DNA from: [Actinomadura] parvosata subsp. kistnae
Lineage (GTDB): Bacteria > Actinomycetota > Actinomycetes > Streptosporangiales > Streptosporangiaceae
Reading direction: 5' to 3'
Assembly: GCF_900323885.1 (NCBI RefSeq)
Contig: NZ_OOHJ01000022.1
Coordinates: forward strand, 1,612,001 to 1,676,000
DNA length: 64,000 nt
A model generated the notes under the pieces. It worked only from the letters and a program-made list of their open reading frames with translations. It searched no databases and was not told the origin of the DNA. The position numbers were made by a program, and so were the translations under genes. Shown here piece after piece: positions 35,810 to 44,792 of this stretch (within the stretch, counting starts at the first letter, position 1; every line of letters begins with the position of its first letter).

Positions 35810-36801
35810 TGCTCTTTTTCCTTGTGGGATTTCGTCGTCGTCATCGTGGTCGGGGCGGGAGCCGGGATCCGGCCACCCACCCTGGGTTCGTACGGCGGGC
35901 GCCCGCCGTACAGGAGCCTTGTCTTGCTCGGGGCCACGGGCCGGCCCGGCTTCGCCGCTGCTTCGCTCGGCATACTGCCCAGCCTCGCCCCGGCTTACCA
36001 CCTCAGCTCGGCCCGGCCTGCGCCCGACCTCACCTCAGCTCGGCCGGGTAGACGCCCGGCCTCGCCTCGGCCTGCCACCTCGGCTCGGCCTGGTGTCCAC
36101 CCGACCTCACCTCGGCTCGCCGCCTCGGCTCGGACCGGCATGCGCCCGACCTCACCTCGGCTCGGCCTCGCCTTCAAGCTTGCAGGCGGACGAGCCCGTC
36201 CTGGCCCTCGCTCGGCAGGAGGAGACCCTGACCTGACCGCCACCTCGCCCTGGCCTGGCTTACCGTCCTCGGCCCTGGAGCGGCCCGTCCGACATGCCGT
36301 CCAGGCTCAGCCGTTTGCCGAGCCAGAACGCCTACGTTGCCTGGCCGCCGCCACCCCGGACCTCGCAGCCACCAGGTGGTTCGCCGTTGTTCAGCTGTGC
36401 GTGCGTCGCCTTGCTCGCCCGTTTGGTGCGCTTACGTGCGTACTCACTTGCCGACATGCCCGCCCGCTGACGTGGTTCGCCCGCTGACGGAGCCCGTCCG
36501 CTGACGTGCCCGCTTGCCGACGTGCGTGCCCGCTTGCCTGGCCCGCCCGCTTACGCGCCGACCGACCGTCCGACCGACCGGCTCGCTCGCCGGACCGGCG
36601 GAACCGGCCGGCAAGCCCGGCCCCAGCGCGGCGGCCATCACCACCGGCCCGGCCGACCCGGCCGAGCCTCGTGGCGGCGACCGCCGTCAACAACACCCTT
36701 CACCATCGCCCCGGGAAACCGCGGATCCGCCGCACCCCGTACTCACCCTTGCGGGAGAGACCGGATCACCAGCGGACCAGCGGCCCCGTACGCGGCGGAC
36801 G
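35810..36801. repeat. 992-bp C-rich non-coding gap with degenerate repeats between rpsB and tsf
   Basis: No convincing gene lies here. From about 35990 to 36180 the sequence is a run of degenerate CTCGGC-type units; the 14-mer CCCGACCTCACCTC occurs at 36023 and 36145, and in the same form at 36100. From 36464 the 9-mer CCGCTGACG occurs three times at exact 17-bp spacing (36464, 36481, 36498). In most actinobacteria rpsB and tsf are much closer together, so this looks like an expanded spacer. Short frames across it are low-complexity Arg/Pro/Ala and not credible. Confidence 0.75.
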
Positions 36802-37731
36802 TCAGGCCTGCTGCTCGGTCTCGCCCTCAGCGGCGGCGGCCGGCGCCTCGTCGGCGGCGGCCTCAGCCGGAGCGGCCTCCTCAGCAGCGGGAGCCTCCTC
36901 GGCGGCGGCCTCAGGGGCAGCCTCGGGGGCGGCCTCAGCGGCGGCCGGAGCCTCGCCGGTGCCCTGCTCGATGAGCTCGCGCTCCCACTCGGCCAGCGGC
37001 TCGGCGGCGGCCGGCTTCTCGTCACCACGGGCGGCGCCGGAGCGAGCCATCAGACCGGCGGCGACACCGTCGGCGACGACCCGGGTCAGCAGGCCGACGG
37101 CGCGGATGGCGTCGTCGTTGCCGGGGATCGGGTAGTCGACCTCGTCGGGGTCGCAGTTGGTGTCGAGGATCGCGACGACCGGGATGCCAAGCTTCTTGGC
37201 CTCGCTGATCGCGATGTGCTCCTTCTTGGTGTCGACGACCCACACGGCGCTGGGCACGCGGCCCATGTCGCGGATACCGCCGAGCGTGCGCTCAAGCTTG
37301 TCCTTCTCGCGGCGGCGCATGAGGAGCTCCTTCTTCGTGAGCCCCGAGCCGGCGACGTTGTCGAAGTCGAGCTCCTCGAGCTCCTTCAGACGCTGAAGCC
37401 TCTTGTGCACGGTGGAGAAGTTGGTGAGCATGCCACCCAGCCAGCGCTGGTTGACGTACGGCATGCCGACCCGCGCGGCCTGCTCGGAGATGGCCTCCTG
37501 AGCCTGCTTCTTCGTGCCGATGAACAGGATCGTGCCGCCGTGCGCCACGGTCTCCTTCACGAAGTCATAGGCGCGGTCGATGTACGACAGCGACTTCTGC
37601 AGGTCGATGATGTAGATGCCGTTGCGCTCGGTGAAGATGAAGCGCTTCATCTTCGGGTTCCAGCGCCGAGTCTGGTGGCCGAAGTGAACGCCGCTTTCGA
37701 GCAGCTGTCGCATGGTGACGACGGGGGCCAT
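36802..37731 (-). CDS. rpsB: 30S ribosomal protein S2
   Basis: A 309-residue S2. The conserved core begins MRQLLESGVHFGHQTRRWNP and includes RWLGGMLTNF and VVAILDTNCDPDEVDYPIPG. After about residue 250 comes a 50-residue tail of Ala, Glu and Pro repeats (AAPEAAPEAAAEEAPAAEEA), longer than in most bacteria but of a kind known from actinobacterial S2. ATG at 37731 has GGAGG 8 nt upstream. Confidence 0.97.
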   Translation of the reverse strand: MAPVVTMRQLLESGVHFGHQTRRWNPKMKRFIFTERNGIYIIDLQKSLSYIDRAYDFVKETVAHGGTILFIGTKKQAQEAISEQAARVGMPYVNQRWLGGMLTNFSTVHKRLQRLKELEELDFDNVAGSGLTKKELLMRRREKDKLERTLGGIRDMGRVPSAVWVVDTKKEHIAISEAKKLGIPVVAILDTNCDPDEVDYPIPGNDDAIRAVGLLTRVVADGVAAGLMARSGAARGDEKPAAAEPLAEWERELIEQGTGEAPAAAEAAPEAAPEAAAEEAPAAEEAAPAEAAADEAPAAAAEGETEQQA

Positions 37732-38104
37732 GTGCTGGTCCTCCAGGTCTTGGCGCCCTGCGGATGGGCGCGGTTCTCGGTTGTGCCGCGGCAGCGCGTT
37801 GTCTGCCGCCCTGATGCCCCGAACCCGCTCCCGCCGGGCACATGGCCCGGACCGATGGCGCGGTCCGCAATGGGGCATGCGAAGTCGGCCTGTTGTCACA
37901 GGCCATCGAAAAGTCTACCTCCCACACCGCCCCAGGCTGACCGTCCCCGGTCAAACGGACATCCGCCCCTACCCGGGCACCACCATCCGCTCATCCCCCG
38001 ACCACCCCACCAGCTCGCGGCTCCTACGACCGTTCCCATGAACAGCCATACCCCTCCCGAACACCACGCACAACACCAGTCACCCCCAGATCACCACCAA
38101 GCCC
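37732..38104 (-). promoter_or_regulatory. rpsB upstream region and leader
   Basis: A 373-bp gap with no gene. A hairpin GCGCCC-N7-GGGCGC lies at 37753-37771, about 20 nt upstream of the rpsB start, and a candidate -10 TAGACT (minus strand) is near 37915. The leader of about 180 nt would be long enough for autoregulation by S2, as known for rpsB in other bacteria; I cannot fold or match it. The far end is the tail of the ArsR-type gene. Confidence 0.4.
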
Positions 38105-38731
38105 TCAATCGGGGACCGGGCGAGCGCCATGATCTTCGGTGGGCAGCCCCGGAACCACCCTCGCCGCCACCGGGAACAGGTTGACCTGCGCCTCCACGAG
38201 CCGGGCCCCCTCGGGCGCGTCCCGCTCGCTCCGGTTCCGCGCGACGTACGGCTCCAGCAGCCCCTCGATCTCCCGCGTGAGCCGGCCGAGCTCCTCGGCG
38301 GTCACCCGCAGGCGATGCTGGCTGAAGAGCGTCACCTCCCGCCACTCCTCGGGCTCCAGGTCGGACTGGGCCAGAGCCCGGTCCGCCTCCTCGTTCGCAC
38401 CCTTCCGCAAGGCCGCGATCAGCAGGACCTTGGCCGCCCGTACGTCCGGCTGATCATCCGGACGGACGCCGACGCTCAGCGGTTTGTCCACACCCCGCCA
38501 CAATCGTTCCCTGCCATCCCCTCGCGGCGGCGCGTCCTCCACGAACCCGTACTTGGCCAGCATCCGCAAGTGATAGCTGGCGGCGCTGGGCGTGATGCCC
38601 GCGATCTCCGCCACCTCGGTCGCGGTCGCACTGCCCTCGACCCGGAGCCTGTTGAGGATCATCAGCCTCGCCGGGTGAGCCAGCGCCCGCATCGCTTTGG
38701 GATCACTGAGCCCCTCTCTGTCCTGCGTCAT
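38105..38731 (-). CDS. ArsR-type helix-turn-helix transcriptional regulator
   Basis: A 208-residue protein. The N-terminal winged helix spans about residues 10-85 (AMRALAHPARLMILNRLRVE, then ATEVAEIAGITPSAASYHLR). No cysteine metal site of the classical ArsR type is seen; the remaining 120 residues form a helical domain. This type often represses a divergent efflux gene, here the MFS transporter, through a large palindrome in the gap. Sits between rpsB and the MFS gene, outside the usual core gene order. Confidence 0.87.
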   Translation of the reverse strand: MTQDREGLSDPKAMRALAHPARLMILNRLRVEGSATATEVAEIAGITPSAASYHLRMLAKYGFVEDAPPRGDGRERLWRGVDKPLSVGVRPDDQPDVRAAKVLLIAALRKGANEEADRALAQSDLEPEEWREVTLFSQHRLRVTAEELGRLTREIEGLLEPYVARNRSERDAPEGARLVEAQVNLFPVAARVVPGLPTEDHGARPVPD

Positions 38732-38769
38732 GCGCCAAACGTACCCATCCTGAGACCTGAAACATTGCT

Positions 38770-38805
38770 TTCATAACTGTGAAGGATTACCTTCATAGTT
38801 ATGAA
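38770..38805. promoter_or_regulatory. 36-bp near-perfect palindromic operator covering the MFS start codon
   Basis: The left arm TTCATAACTGTGAAGGAT is mirrored by TACCTTCATAGTTATGAA, 15 of 18 positions matching. Each arm is itself close to an inverted repeat (TTCATAAC..GTGAA and TTCATAG..TATGAA), so the site could hold two regulator dimers. The MFS ATG at 38801 lies within it, so binding would block transcription and perhaps start-site access. Confidence 0.75.
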
Positions 38806-40525
38806 GCGTTCCCTTCACAACTCCCCAGAGCTCTCACCTGCCACGACCACGCCAGCGCCCGCCTCCACCTCCACTGCGGCACCGACCACCTCCACCTCCG
38901 CCTCTGCACCCACCCCCACCTCCACCTCCGCCTCTGCACCCACCCCCACCTCCACCTCGGCGTCCACCTTCGCCTCCGCATCGACCCCCACTTCCCCGTC
39001 CACCCCCACTTCCCCGTCCACCCCCGCTTCCCCGTCCACCCCCACTTCCGGCAACACCCCTCCGCCCACGCCCGCACAAGCCGTCCGCCCTTCCGACACC
39101 TCAACCCCGAACCAGCCCCCACCCTCCTCCGACACCTCAGCCCCCAACCAGCCCCCACCCTCCTCCGACACCTCAGCCCCCAACGAGCCCCCGCCACCAC
39201 CCCTCCGCAAACAACGCGACTACCGCCTGCTCTGGACCGCCCGCACCATCTCCGTCACGGGCTCGGAGGTCTCCAAGCTGGCCATCCCGCTGACCGCCGT
39301 CACCCTGCTGGCCGCCTCCCCCGCCCAGATGGGCATCCTGACGGCCGCCGCCTCGGTCCCGGTCCTGCTGTTCGGCCTGCAGTCGGGGGCGATCGCCGAC
39401 CGGCTCACCCGCCACCGCCCCCTGATGATCGCCTGCGAGCTCGTCTCCTGCGCCGCCGCCGCCACGATCCCGATCGCCTGGCTCCTCGGCGTGCTGAACG
39501 TCGTCTGGCTGATCGCCGTGGCCCTGGTCATCGGCACGGCCGGAGTGCTGTTCAAGGCCGCGAACTTCCCCCACCTGGCCGCGGTCGTCGACCCGTCCCA
39601 CCGGACGGAGGCCATGGCCGGCTTCCACGCCTCCTACTCGGTGGCGTCGGTCAGCGGCCCTGGCCTGGCGGGCCTGCTGGTGCAGCTCCTCACGGCTCCC
39701 CTGGCCGTGCTGGCCGAGGCGTTCGCGTTCCTGACCTCGGCTCTCCTGCTGCGCAGCATCAGAACGCCGGAGCACAACACCCCTTCGGCGTCCCAGAGCA
39801 TGTGGCGCGACGTCGTGGAGGGCCTGCGGACCAGCGTCACGCACCCGGTGCTCCGCGCGCTCCTGGGCGCCGGCGTCACGATCAACTTCTTCGCCATGGC
39901 GTACACGGCCGTCTACATGCTCTACATGGTCAACACGCTCGCCATCCCGAAGGCGCTGATCGGCGTCCTCATCGCCCTGAGCGGCGCCGGCGGCCTGCTC
40001 GGCGCGTGGCTGACGGCCCGCCTGTCCAAGCGTTACGGCGAGAACCGCGTCCTGCTCATCTCGGTGATCTTCTTCCCCATCGAGATCCTCGCGGTCGGCC
40101 TGCTGACCGGCCCTCTGTGGTGGAAACTCGCCCTGCTCGCCCTGACCAGCACGATCACGGGCGGCATCGTCGTCGCCTTCGCCACTTGCATGGGCGCGAT
40201 CACCCTCAGGGAAACGGCCCCTGAGCTACGCGGCCGCGTGAACGCCACCACGACGTTCGCGGTACAGGGCGTCCTGGCCCTGGGCGGCCTGGCCGGCGGC
40301 TTCCTCGCCGAATGGCTGGGCCTGCGCCCCGTGATCCTCATCTGCGCCGCAGGCATAGCCCTCAGTACGATCTGGATCTGGACCTCCCCCCTCCGCCCGA
40401 ACCGCCTCCCCCACGCCCCGAACACCCGGGACACCCGGGACACTTCCGACGCTTCGGCGCCCACCCCGTCGTTCGCCCAGTCCACCTCCCACCTGATCAA
40501 CTCCAAGCGCCATTCCCAGCCCTGA
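38801..40525 (+). CDS. MFS transporter (EntS-like) with a repetitive Thr/Pro/Ser N-terminal extension
   Basis: A 574-residue protein. Residues 1-135 are low complexity and built from tandem units: a 10-residue APTPTSTSAS unit, a 6-residue TPTSPS unit and a 12-residue SSDTSAPNQPPP unit repeated about three times. From about 136 it is a normal 12-helix major facilitator beginning RDYRLLWTARTISVTGSEVS, with GAIADRLTRHRPLM as the signature loop. The family exports siderophores, macrolides and other drugs. The only start in frame is ATG 38801, inside the operator. No other start exists between the repeats and the first helix. Confidence 0.85.
   Translation: MKRSLHNSPELSPATTTPAPASTSTAAPTTSTSASAPTPTSTSASAPTPTSTSASTFASASTPTSPSTPTSPSTPASPSTPTSGNTPPPTPAQAVRPSDTSTPNQPPPSSDTSAPNQPPPSSDTSAPNEPPPPPLRKQRDYRLLWTARTISVTGSEVSKLAIPLTAVTLLAASPAQMGILTAAASVPVLLFGLQSGAIADRLTRHRPLMIACELVSCAAAATIPIAWLLGVLNVVWLIAVALVIGTAGVLFKAANFPHLAAVVDPSHRTEAMAGFHASYSVASVSGPGLAGLLVQLLTAPLAVLAEAFAFLTSALLLRSIRTPEHNTPSASQSMWRDVVEGLRTSVTHPVLRALLGAGVTINFFAMAYTAVYMLYMVNTLAIPKALIGVLIALSGAGGLLGAWLTARLSKRYGENRVLLISVIFFPIEILAVGLLTGPLWWKLALLALTSTITGGIVVAFATCMGAITLRETAPELRGRVNATTTFAVQGVLALGGLAGGFLAEWLGLRPVILICAAGIALSTIWIWTSPLRPNRLPHAPNTRDTRDTSDASAPTPSFAQSTSHLINSKRHSQP
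38890..39200 (+). repeat. three tandem repeat families inside the MFS N-terminal region
   Basis: In order: about two and a half 30-bp units around 38893-38960 (CCCACCTCCACCTCCGCCTC core), about four 18-bp units around 38980-39050 (CCCGTCCACCCCCACTTC) and three 36-bp units around 39092-39199 (CACCTCAGCCCCCAACCAGC core). All keep the reading frame. Confidence 0.8.
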
Positions 40526-40580
40526 CGCCCACCCCCTACCGACTCACTCGCATCGATACCGGACGGACCGTGAGCCCGCT

Positions 40581-41801
40581 TCATCGATACCGAGCGATCA
40601 TGGGCCCATAGCCCTTCCCATAGACAAGACCGACCGCGTAAACCCTCCCTGTCCCGGGCACAGCGCTGGCTGCCGAGACGTCAACCTCCCGCCTGCGATC
40701 CACCCCGGCCATCGGCGGAAGCTCGGTCCGACTGCCATCAGGCGCGACCCGAACAGCCCCGCTCAACCCTCCCTCAGCGCCGACATCCCCGTCGACCAGG
40801 ACAATCCCATCCACCCCATCGGATCCGGCCGCCCCCACATACGCCGAGCCCACCACCCGCGCCCAGGCGGTGCCGTCCCAGTGCAGGGTGACGGTGCTGC
40901 TCCTGCTGCCGTCCTCGTAGTCGAACACTCTGCGGGTCCCGATCGCCCACACGTTCCCGGGGGTGTGTGCGACAACCTGGGTGAGCCTGATCGACGGGAT
41001 GCTGCCATCCGGCCGCCCCTGACTGTTGATCTCCTTGCTAGGCGTGCGATCCTCAGGCACGGGAACGAGCCGCCACGACCGCCCGTCCCAAAGCATGGCC
41101 GCCGCCTGCGAGGCGGAATGCCCGCGCGCGAGCGGCCGCCCCGTACCACCGACCGCCCACACCTGATCGGGCGCCACCGCCGAGACCGCCTCCGCCCACG
41201 CGGGCAGACGCATGACCGTCCAGCCCCGGCCGTCCCAGTGCGCGGCGCGATCCCCGACCACCAGCCACACGTCATCGGCCGCGAGAGCAGCAGCACCGGC
41301 CCGCTCACCGGCGTCGTAATCCATGTCCGGCAGCCCAACGGGGCTCCAGCGCTCACCGTCCCAGTGATGCGCGCTCAGGGCAGCGGTGGCAGCGAAGACC
41401 CACGCATCACGCGACCCCGTCGCGACAAGCACCGGAAACCTCTCATCGTCCTTGGAATCCCACGTCATCGGGGGTGCAGGGCGCTCCCGCCAGCGCCGCC
41501 CATCAAAGTGCAGAAGCAACATCGGTCCAACCCCTTCATGCGGACTACCCAACGCCCACACGTCCCGAGGACCACTAGCAGCAACCGCCTTCAGCCGAAC
41601 CCCACGCCGATCCCCCACATACTCAAGCCGCCACCCCCGCCCCTTAGCCGTACGAACCGGAGAGGGCACGGGACCCACCGCCGTAACGCCGGGAGAGGCG
41701 ACGCTCTTCACGGGCACACTCTGCGGCCCAGCAGCACACCCCGCCCCAAGGACAACAGCAGCACCCAACGCGACTAACCGCTTGCCCCTCCCTTGAACCA
41801 G
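40581..41801 (-). CDS. putative lipoprotein with beta-propeller-like W-x-x-G repeats
   Basis: A secreted lipoprotein of about 400 residues. A hydrophobic signal ends in lipobox LGAGC near 41740. The mature part repeats a motif of about 50-60 residues: RDVWALG, RDAWVFA, DDVWLVV, DQVWAVG and GNVWAIG, alternating with LHFDGRRWRE, HHWDGERWSP, AHWDGRGWTV and LHWDGTAWAR. This pattern suggests beta-propeller blades. Function unknown. The start is uncertain: no ATG, GTG or TTG close to the signal has a good ribosome site, and the open frame extends to 41987; the coordinate given (CTG) simply marks the basic N-region. Confidence 0.7.
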   Translation of the reverse strand: MVQGRGKRLVALGAAVVLGAGCAAGPQSVPVKSVASPGVTAVGPVPSPVRTAKGRGWRLEYVGDRRGVRLKAVAASGPRDVWALGSPHEGVGPMLLLHFDGRRWRERPAPPMTWDSKDDERFPVLVATGSRDAWVFAATAALSAHHWDGERWSPVGLPDMDYDAGERAGAAALAADDVWLVVGDRAAHWDGRGWTVMRLPAWAEAVSAVAPDQVWAVGGTGRPLARGHSASQAAAMLWDGRSWRLVPVPEDRTPSKEINSQGRPDGSIPSIRLTQVVAHTPGNVWAIGTRRVFDYEDGSRSSTVTLHWDGTAWARVVGSAYVGAAGSDGVDGIVLVDGDVGAEGGLSGAVRVAPDGSRTELPPMAGVDRRREVDVSAASAVPGTGRVYAVGLVYGKGYGPMIARYR

Positions 41802-42231
41802 CTGGCGACGTGCCCCCAGTACAGCAATCCCCCGACCTAACTCTCCCTCTATGGAGCACGCACCCCCACCACCGTCCGCACAACCACCAGGGTGACCATC
41901 ACTTTGCAGCTCACCCGCCACACGCTGGCCCCACACCACTCCGCACGGCCACTCCTCCACAGCCCTGCCACCCTTCATCCACCCCATCCACAGAACGGCG
42001 TTCGCCCTCTCCCGCCCCTCATCGCCCCCGCCAAACTCCGACCATGATTACGCCGCCCGCCAGCGCTCGCCCAGCACGCCAACCAACACCTCCATCCCGC
42101 AAGCTTCGCCCAACAACCCCGGCACCGCCGCTGGCAACAACCAGCCCCCCGAAAACCGAGCCACCCACGACAACCCACCCACCGAAAGCCCCGCCACCAC
42201 CATGGGCGCCAACCCACTCGCCCAAAGCCTT

Positions 42232-42387
42232 GCCGCCATCACAGGCGACAGCTCACCCAACGAAAACCCCGCCACCATCCCGGGCGACAGGCCACCCAGC
42301 GATGACCCCGCCACCATCACGAGCGACAACCCGCCCGGCGATAGCCCCGCCATCATCACGGGCGACAACCCGCCCAGCGCCAACCCC
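42232..42387 (+). repeat. 39-bp tandem repeat, four copies
   Basis: Four 39-bp units at 42232, 42271, 42310 and 42349, with a core like GCCACCATCACGGGCGACAA followed by CCCGCCCAGCGAT. It lies just upstream of or within the start of the M23 peptidase frame. Third-position GC is highest in a frame other than that of the peptidase. Confidence 0.8.
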
Positions 42388-43948
42388 ACCGCCAATATCC
42401 TCATCGACATCCCGCCCACCGGAACCCGAAGCTCCCACCCCACAGCCCCCGTCAAGAGCCCGAAGAAGAGCCACCTCCATCACCTCGAAGCTGCTCATCC
42501 TCACAACCCTGATCCTGTCCGCCACCCCGGTTCCCCCAGCCAGGGCCTCTCCCCCAGCCAGGGCCTCTCCCCCAGCCATGGCCTCTCCCTCTGCCTGGCG
42601 CTGGCCCCTCGACGGCACCCCCAGGATCCTGCGCCGCTTCACCCCACCACCGGAGCGATGGCTGGCCGGCCATCGCGGCATCGACCTCGCCGCCCCAGCG
42701 AACACCCCAGTCATGGCAGCAGGCCCAGGCACGATCCGCTTCGCCGGCCCAGTAGGCGGTAAGGGCGTCGTAACGATCGACCACGAAGGCGGCCTACGCA
42801 CGACCTACCTCCCGGTCGCCCCCTCAGTACACCGAGGCCAACCCGTCACATCAGGCACCAAACTAGGCGTCCTAGAACCCTCGAACCACCACTGCGAGGA
42901 GTCCTGCCTCCACTGGGGCCTCCGCCGCACCACCACCTACCTCAATCCCTTGCAACTCCTTGGCCACGCCCCCACCCGCCTCCTCCCGTTCTGGCCCCCA
43001 CCGCCCAACACCCTGACCTCAACGCCAGCCCGCACCCCTCCCGCCAGTACCACCCCACCAGCCCCGTACCCTCCGGCCACGACAAACGCCCCCGCCCCCA
43101 CCACTCAAGAAGCCACCGCAGCCGCAGCCGCAGCCGCACCCCCAGCCAGAGCCACAGCCGCAGCCACAGCCGCAGCCGCAGCCGCAACGACACCCGCAAC
43201 CGCCCTCGCCCTCGTCGGGCTGACCACGTGCACGCCGGCGAAAAACACTGTCCAATCGGCCATTCACACGCCCGCCACCCCGCCCTCATCGACAGCACTC
43301 ACCATCACGCCCGCGCTAGCAAAGAAGCCCACGACCACTGCCCACACTGCCTGCGCCACCACTTCATGCTCCATCTCCACCCCCAACCTGAGCCCTCGCC
43401 TGAACACCGCCTCCACCTCCAACCACAGCCCTCAGAAAAGCTTCGCCTCCGCCCTCAACCACAGCCCCCAGCAGAGCTCCACCTCCGGCCTTAACCACGC
43501 CTCCCGTATGGACACCGCTTCCGCCCTTTACCTCAGCTCCCGACCGAACTCCACCTCTAGCCCCAACCTCAGCCCTCGCCTCGGCCCTAGCTGCAGCCTG
43601 ATCTCCACCCCGATCTCGACTCCCAAGGGCGACCCTCAGCTCCCACCCGCCCTTCCATGCCCCACCACACCCCCCGCGCCTCTCCCTCTCTGGCAAGTCG
43701 CGCTTCAGACGCTGAGACGCAGCACTTCCTCCCAACTCGCCGTAGCCGTGATCGGCCTCTCCGCCCTGATGACAACGCTCCTCCTGATCACCGCTCTGAG
43801 CCGCAGCCACCGCAGACGACGCCACGCCCGCCCAACCCCACCCAGCCGTCCAAAAGGCCAACACCGCCGCCACCGACGCCGTCACAAAAGCAGAAGCCAT
43901 AACCACAACCAGAACCCCCACCCCCCAACCACGCCCATGCCGCGCTAA
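42302..43948 (+). CDS. secreted M23 family metallopeptidase with low-complexity C-terminal extension
   Basis: The supported core runs from a Sec-type signal (SITSKLLILTTLILSATPVP) to the peptidase domain: WRWPLDG, HRGIDLAAPANTPV with zinc ligands, VVTIDHEGGLRTTY and CLHWGLRRTTTYLNPLQLLG. Such enzymes cut peptidoglycan cross-bridges. After the domain come about 280 low-complexity residues (Ala/Pro/Thr, then Ser/Asn), a transmembrane helix AVAVIGLSALMTTLLLITAL and a very basic Arg/His tail. M23 genes next to rpsB are common in actinobacteria. The start is unclear: ATG 42302 lies in a tandem repeat, ATG 42044 is an alternative and there is no ribosome site. Confidence 0.7.
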   Translation: MTPPPSRATTRPAIAPPSSRATTRPAPTPPPISSSTSRPPEPEAPTPQPPSRARRRATSITSKLLILTTLILSATPVPPARASPPARASPPAMASPSAWRWPLDGTPRILRRFTPPPERWLAGHRGIDLAAPANTPVMAAGPGTIRFAGPVGGKGVVTIDHEGGLRTTYLPVAPSVHRGQPVTSGTKLGVLEPSNHHCEESCLHWGLRRTTTYLNPLQLLGHAPTRLLPFWPPPPNTLTSTPARTPPASTTPPAPYPPATTNAPAPTTQEATAAAAAAAPPARATAAATAAAAAATTPATALALVGLTTCTPAKNTVQSAIHTPATPPSSTALTITPALAKKPTTTAHTACATTSCSISTPNLSPRLNTASTSNHSPQKSFASALNHSPQQSSTSGLNHASRMDTASALYLSSRPNSTSSPNLSPRLGPSCSLISTPISTPKGDPQLPPALPCPTTPPAPLPLWQVALQTLRRSTSSQLAVAVIGLSALMTTLLLITALSRSHRRRRHARPTPPSRPKGQHRRHRRRHKSRSHNHNQNPHPPTTPMPR

Positions 43949-44792
43949 GCCCCCCTCCCCACTCCACGCCCACGCCGCGCTGAGCCCCCGCTGCCACCAA
44001 GCCCCAGTGATCACCAACACCCGCCACAAGCCCCCTGCGGACCCTCACGCCCGCTTCACAGCCCACGCCGCCAACCACCCAGGCTTACGTTCGCAGGCCC
44101 AACGCCACCGAGAGAGGACGACGACCCACGCCCGCACGAGAAGCCCCGCTCCTCGGATCGCCACCCGCGCATCACAAGCCCAACATCCGGACACTCAACC
44201 CCGCACCACAAGTCCCCGACCCTGCAAACCCTTAGGGGCGTTACGGGCGCACAAGTTCCTCGACCTCGCGACCCCTCAAGGGCACAAGCCCGTGCCCTCG
44301 CGAACCCTCACGGGCACACAAGCCCCTACCACCGCGAACCCTCACGGGCACACAAGCCCCTACCACCGCTAACCCTCATGCGCACTACAAGCTCACCACC
44401 CGCGAACCGTCACGGGCCGCCAGAAGCCCCGCCTCTCGAACCCGCACGCCCACGTCATAGGCACAAACGCCGCTGGCCGCCCAAGCCAGCCCCACACCCC
44501 CTCCCCGAACCCTCCTGGGCACCGAAAGCCCCACCCTCGAACGGCCACGCCCGCACCACACGCCCACGCCACCGACCGCCCGAGCCAGCCTGCATCGCAA
44601 GGCTTGCCCGCCAACCACTCACGCCGGCCCATCAAGCAACCTCGCCCGCCACTCCGGTCCCAGGTCAACGCCCCCTCAGCCCGCCACTCCCGTCCCAGCT
44701 CAACCCCACCTCAGCCGCCACCCCGAACCCATTCCAACCACCCACCCACCACAGCCCGACAAAACAGGCTTAGAAACAAACTCATGGGCTGA
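43949..44792. repeat. 844-bp C-rich non-coding gap with a 34-bp tandem repeat
   Basis: Between the convergent M23 and xerC-like genes. Two perfect 34-bp units (GCGAACCCTCACGGGCACAC core) lie at 44300-44333 and 44334-44367; a third, degenerate copy starts at 44368 and decayed copies can be traced back to about 44200. Short frames here are Pro/His/Arg-rich and not credible as genes. Confidence 0.8.

Noticed and set aside
43949..44773. Plus-strand frames of 120-131 codons in the M23/xerC gap
   Set aside because: Low-complexity Pro/Arg/His sequence across tandem repeats, no ribosome sites, no domain.
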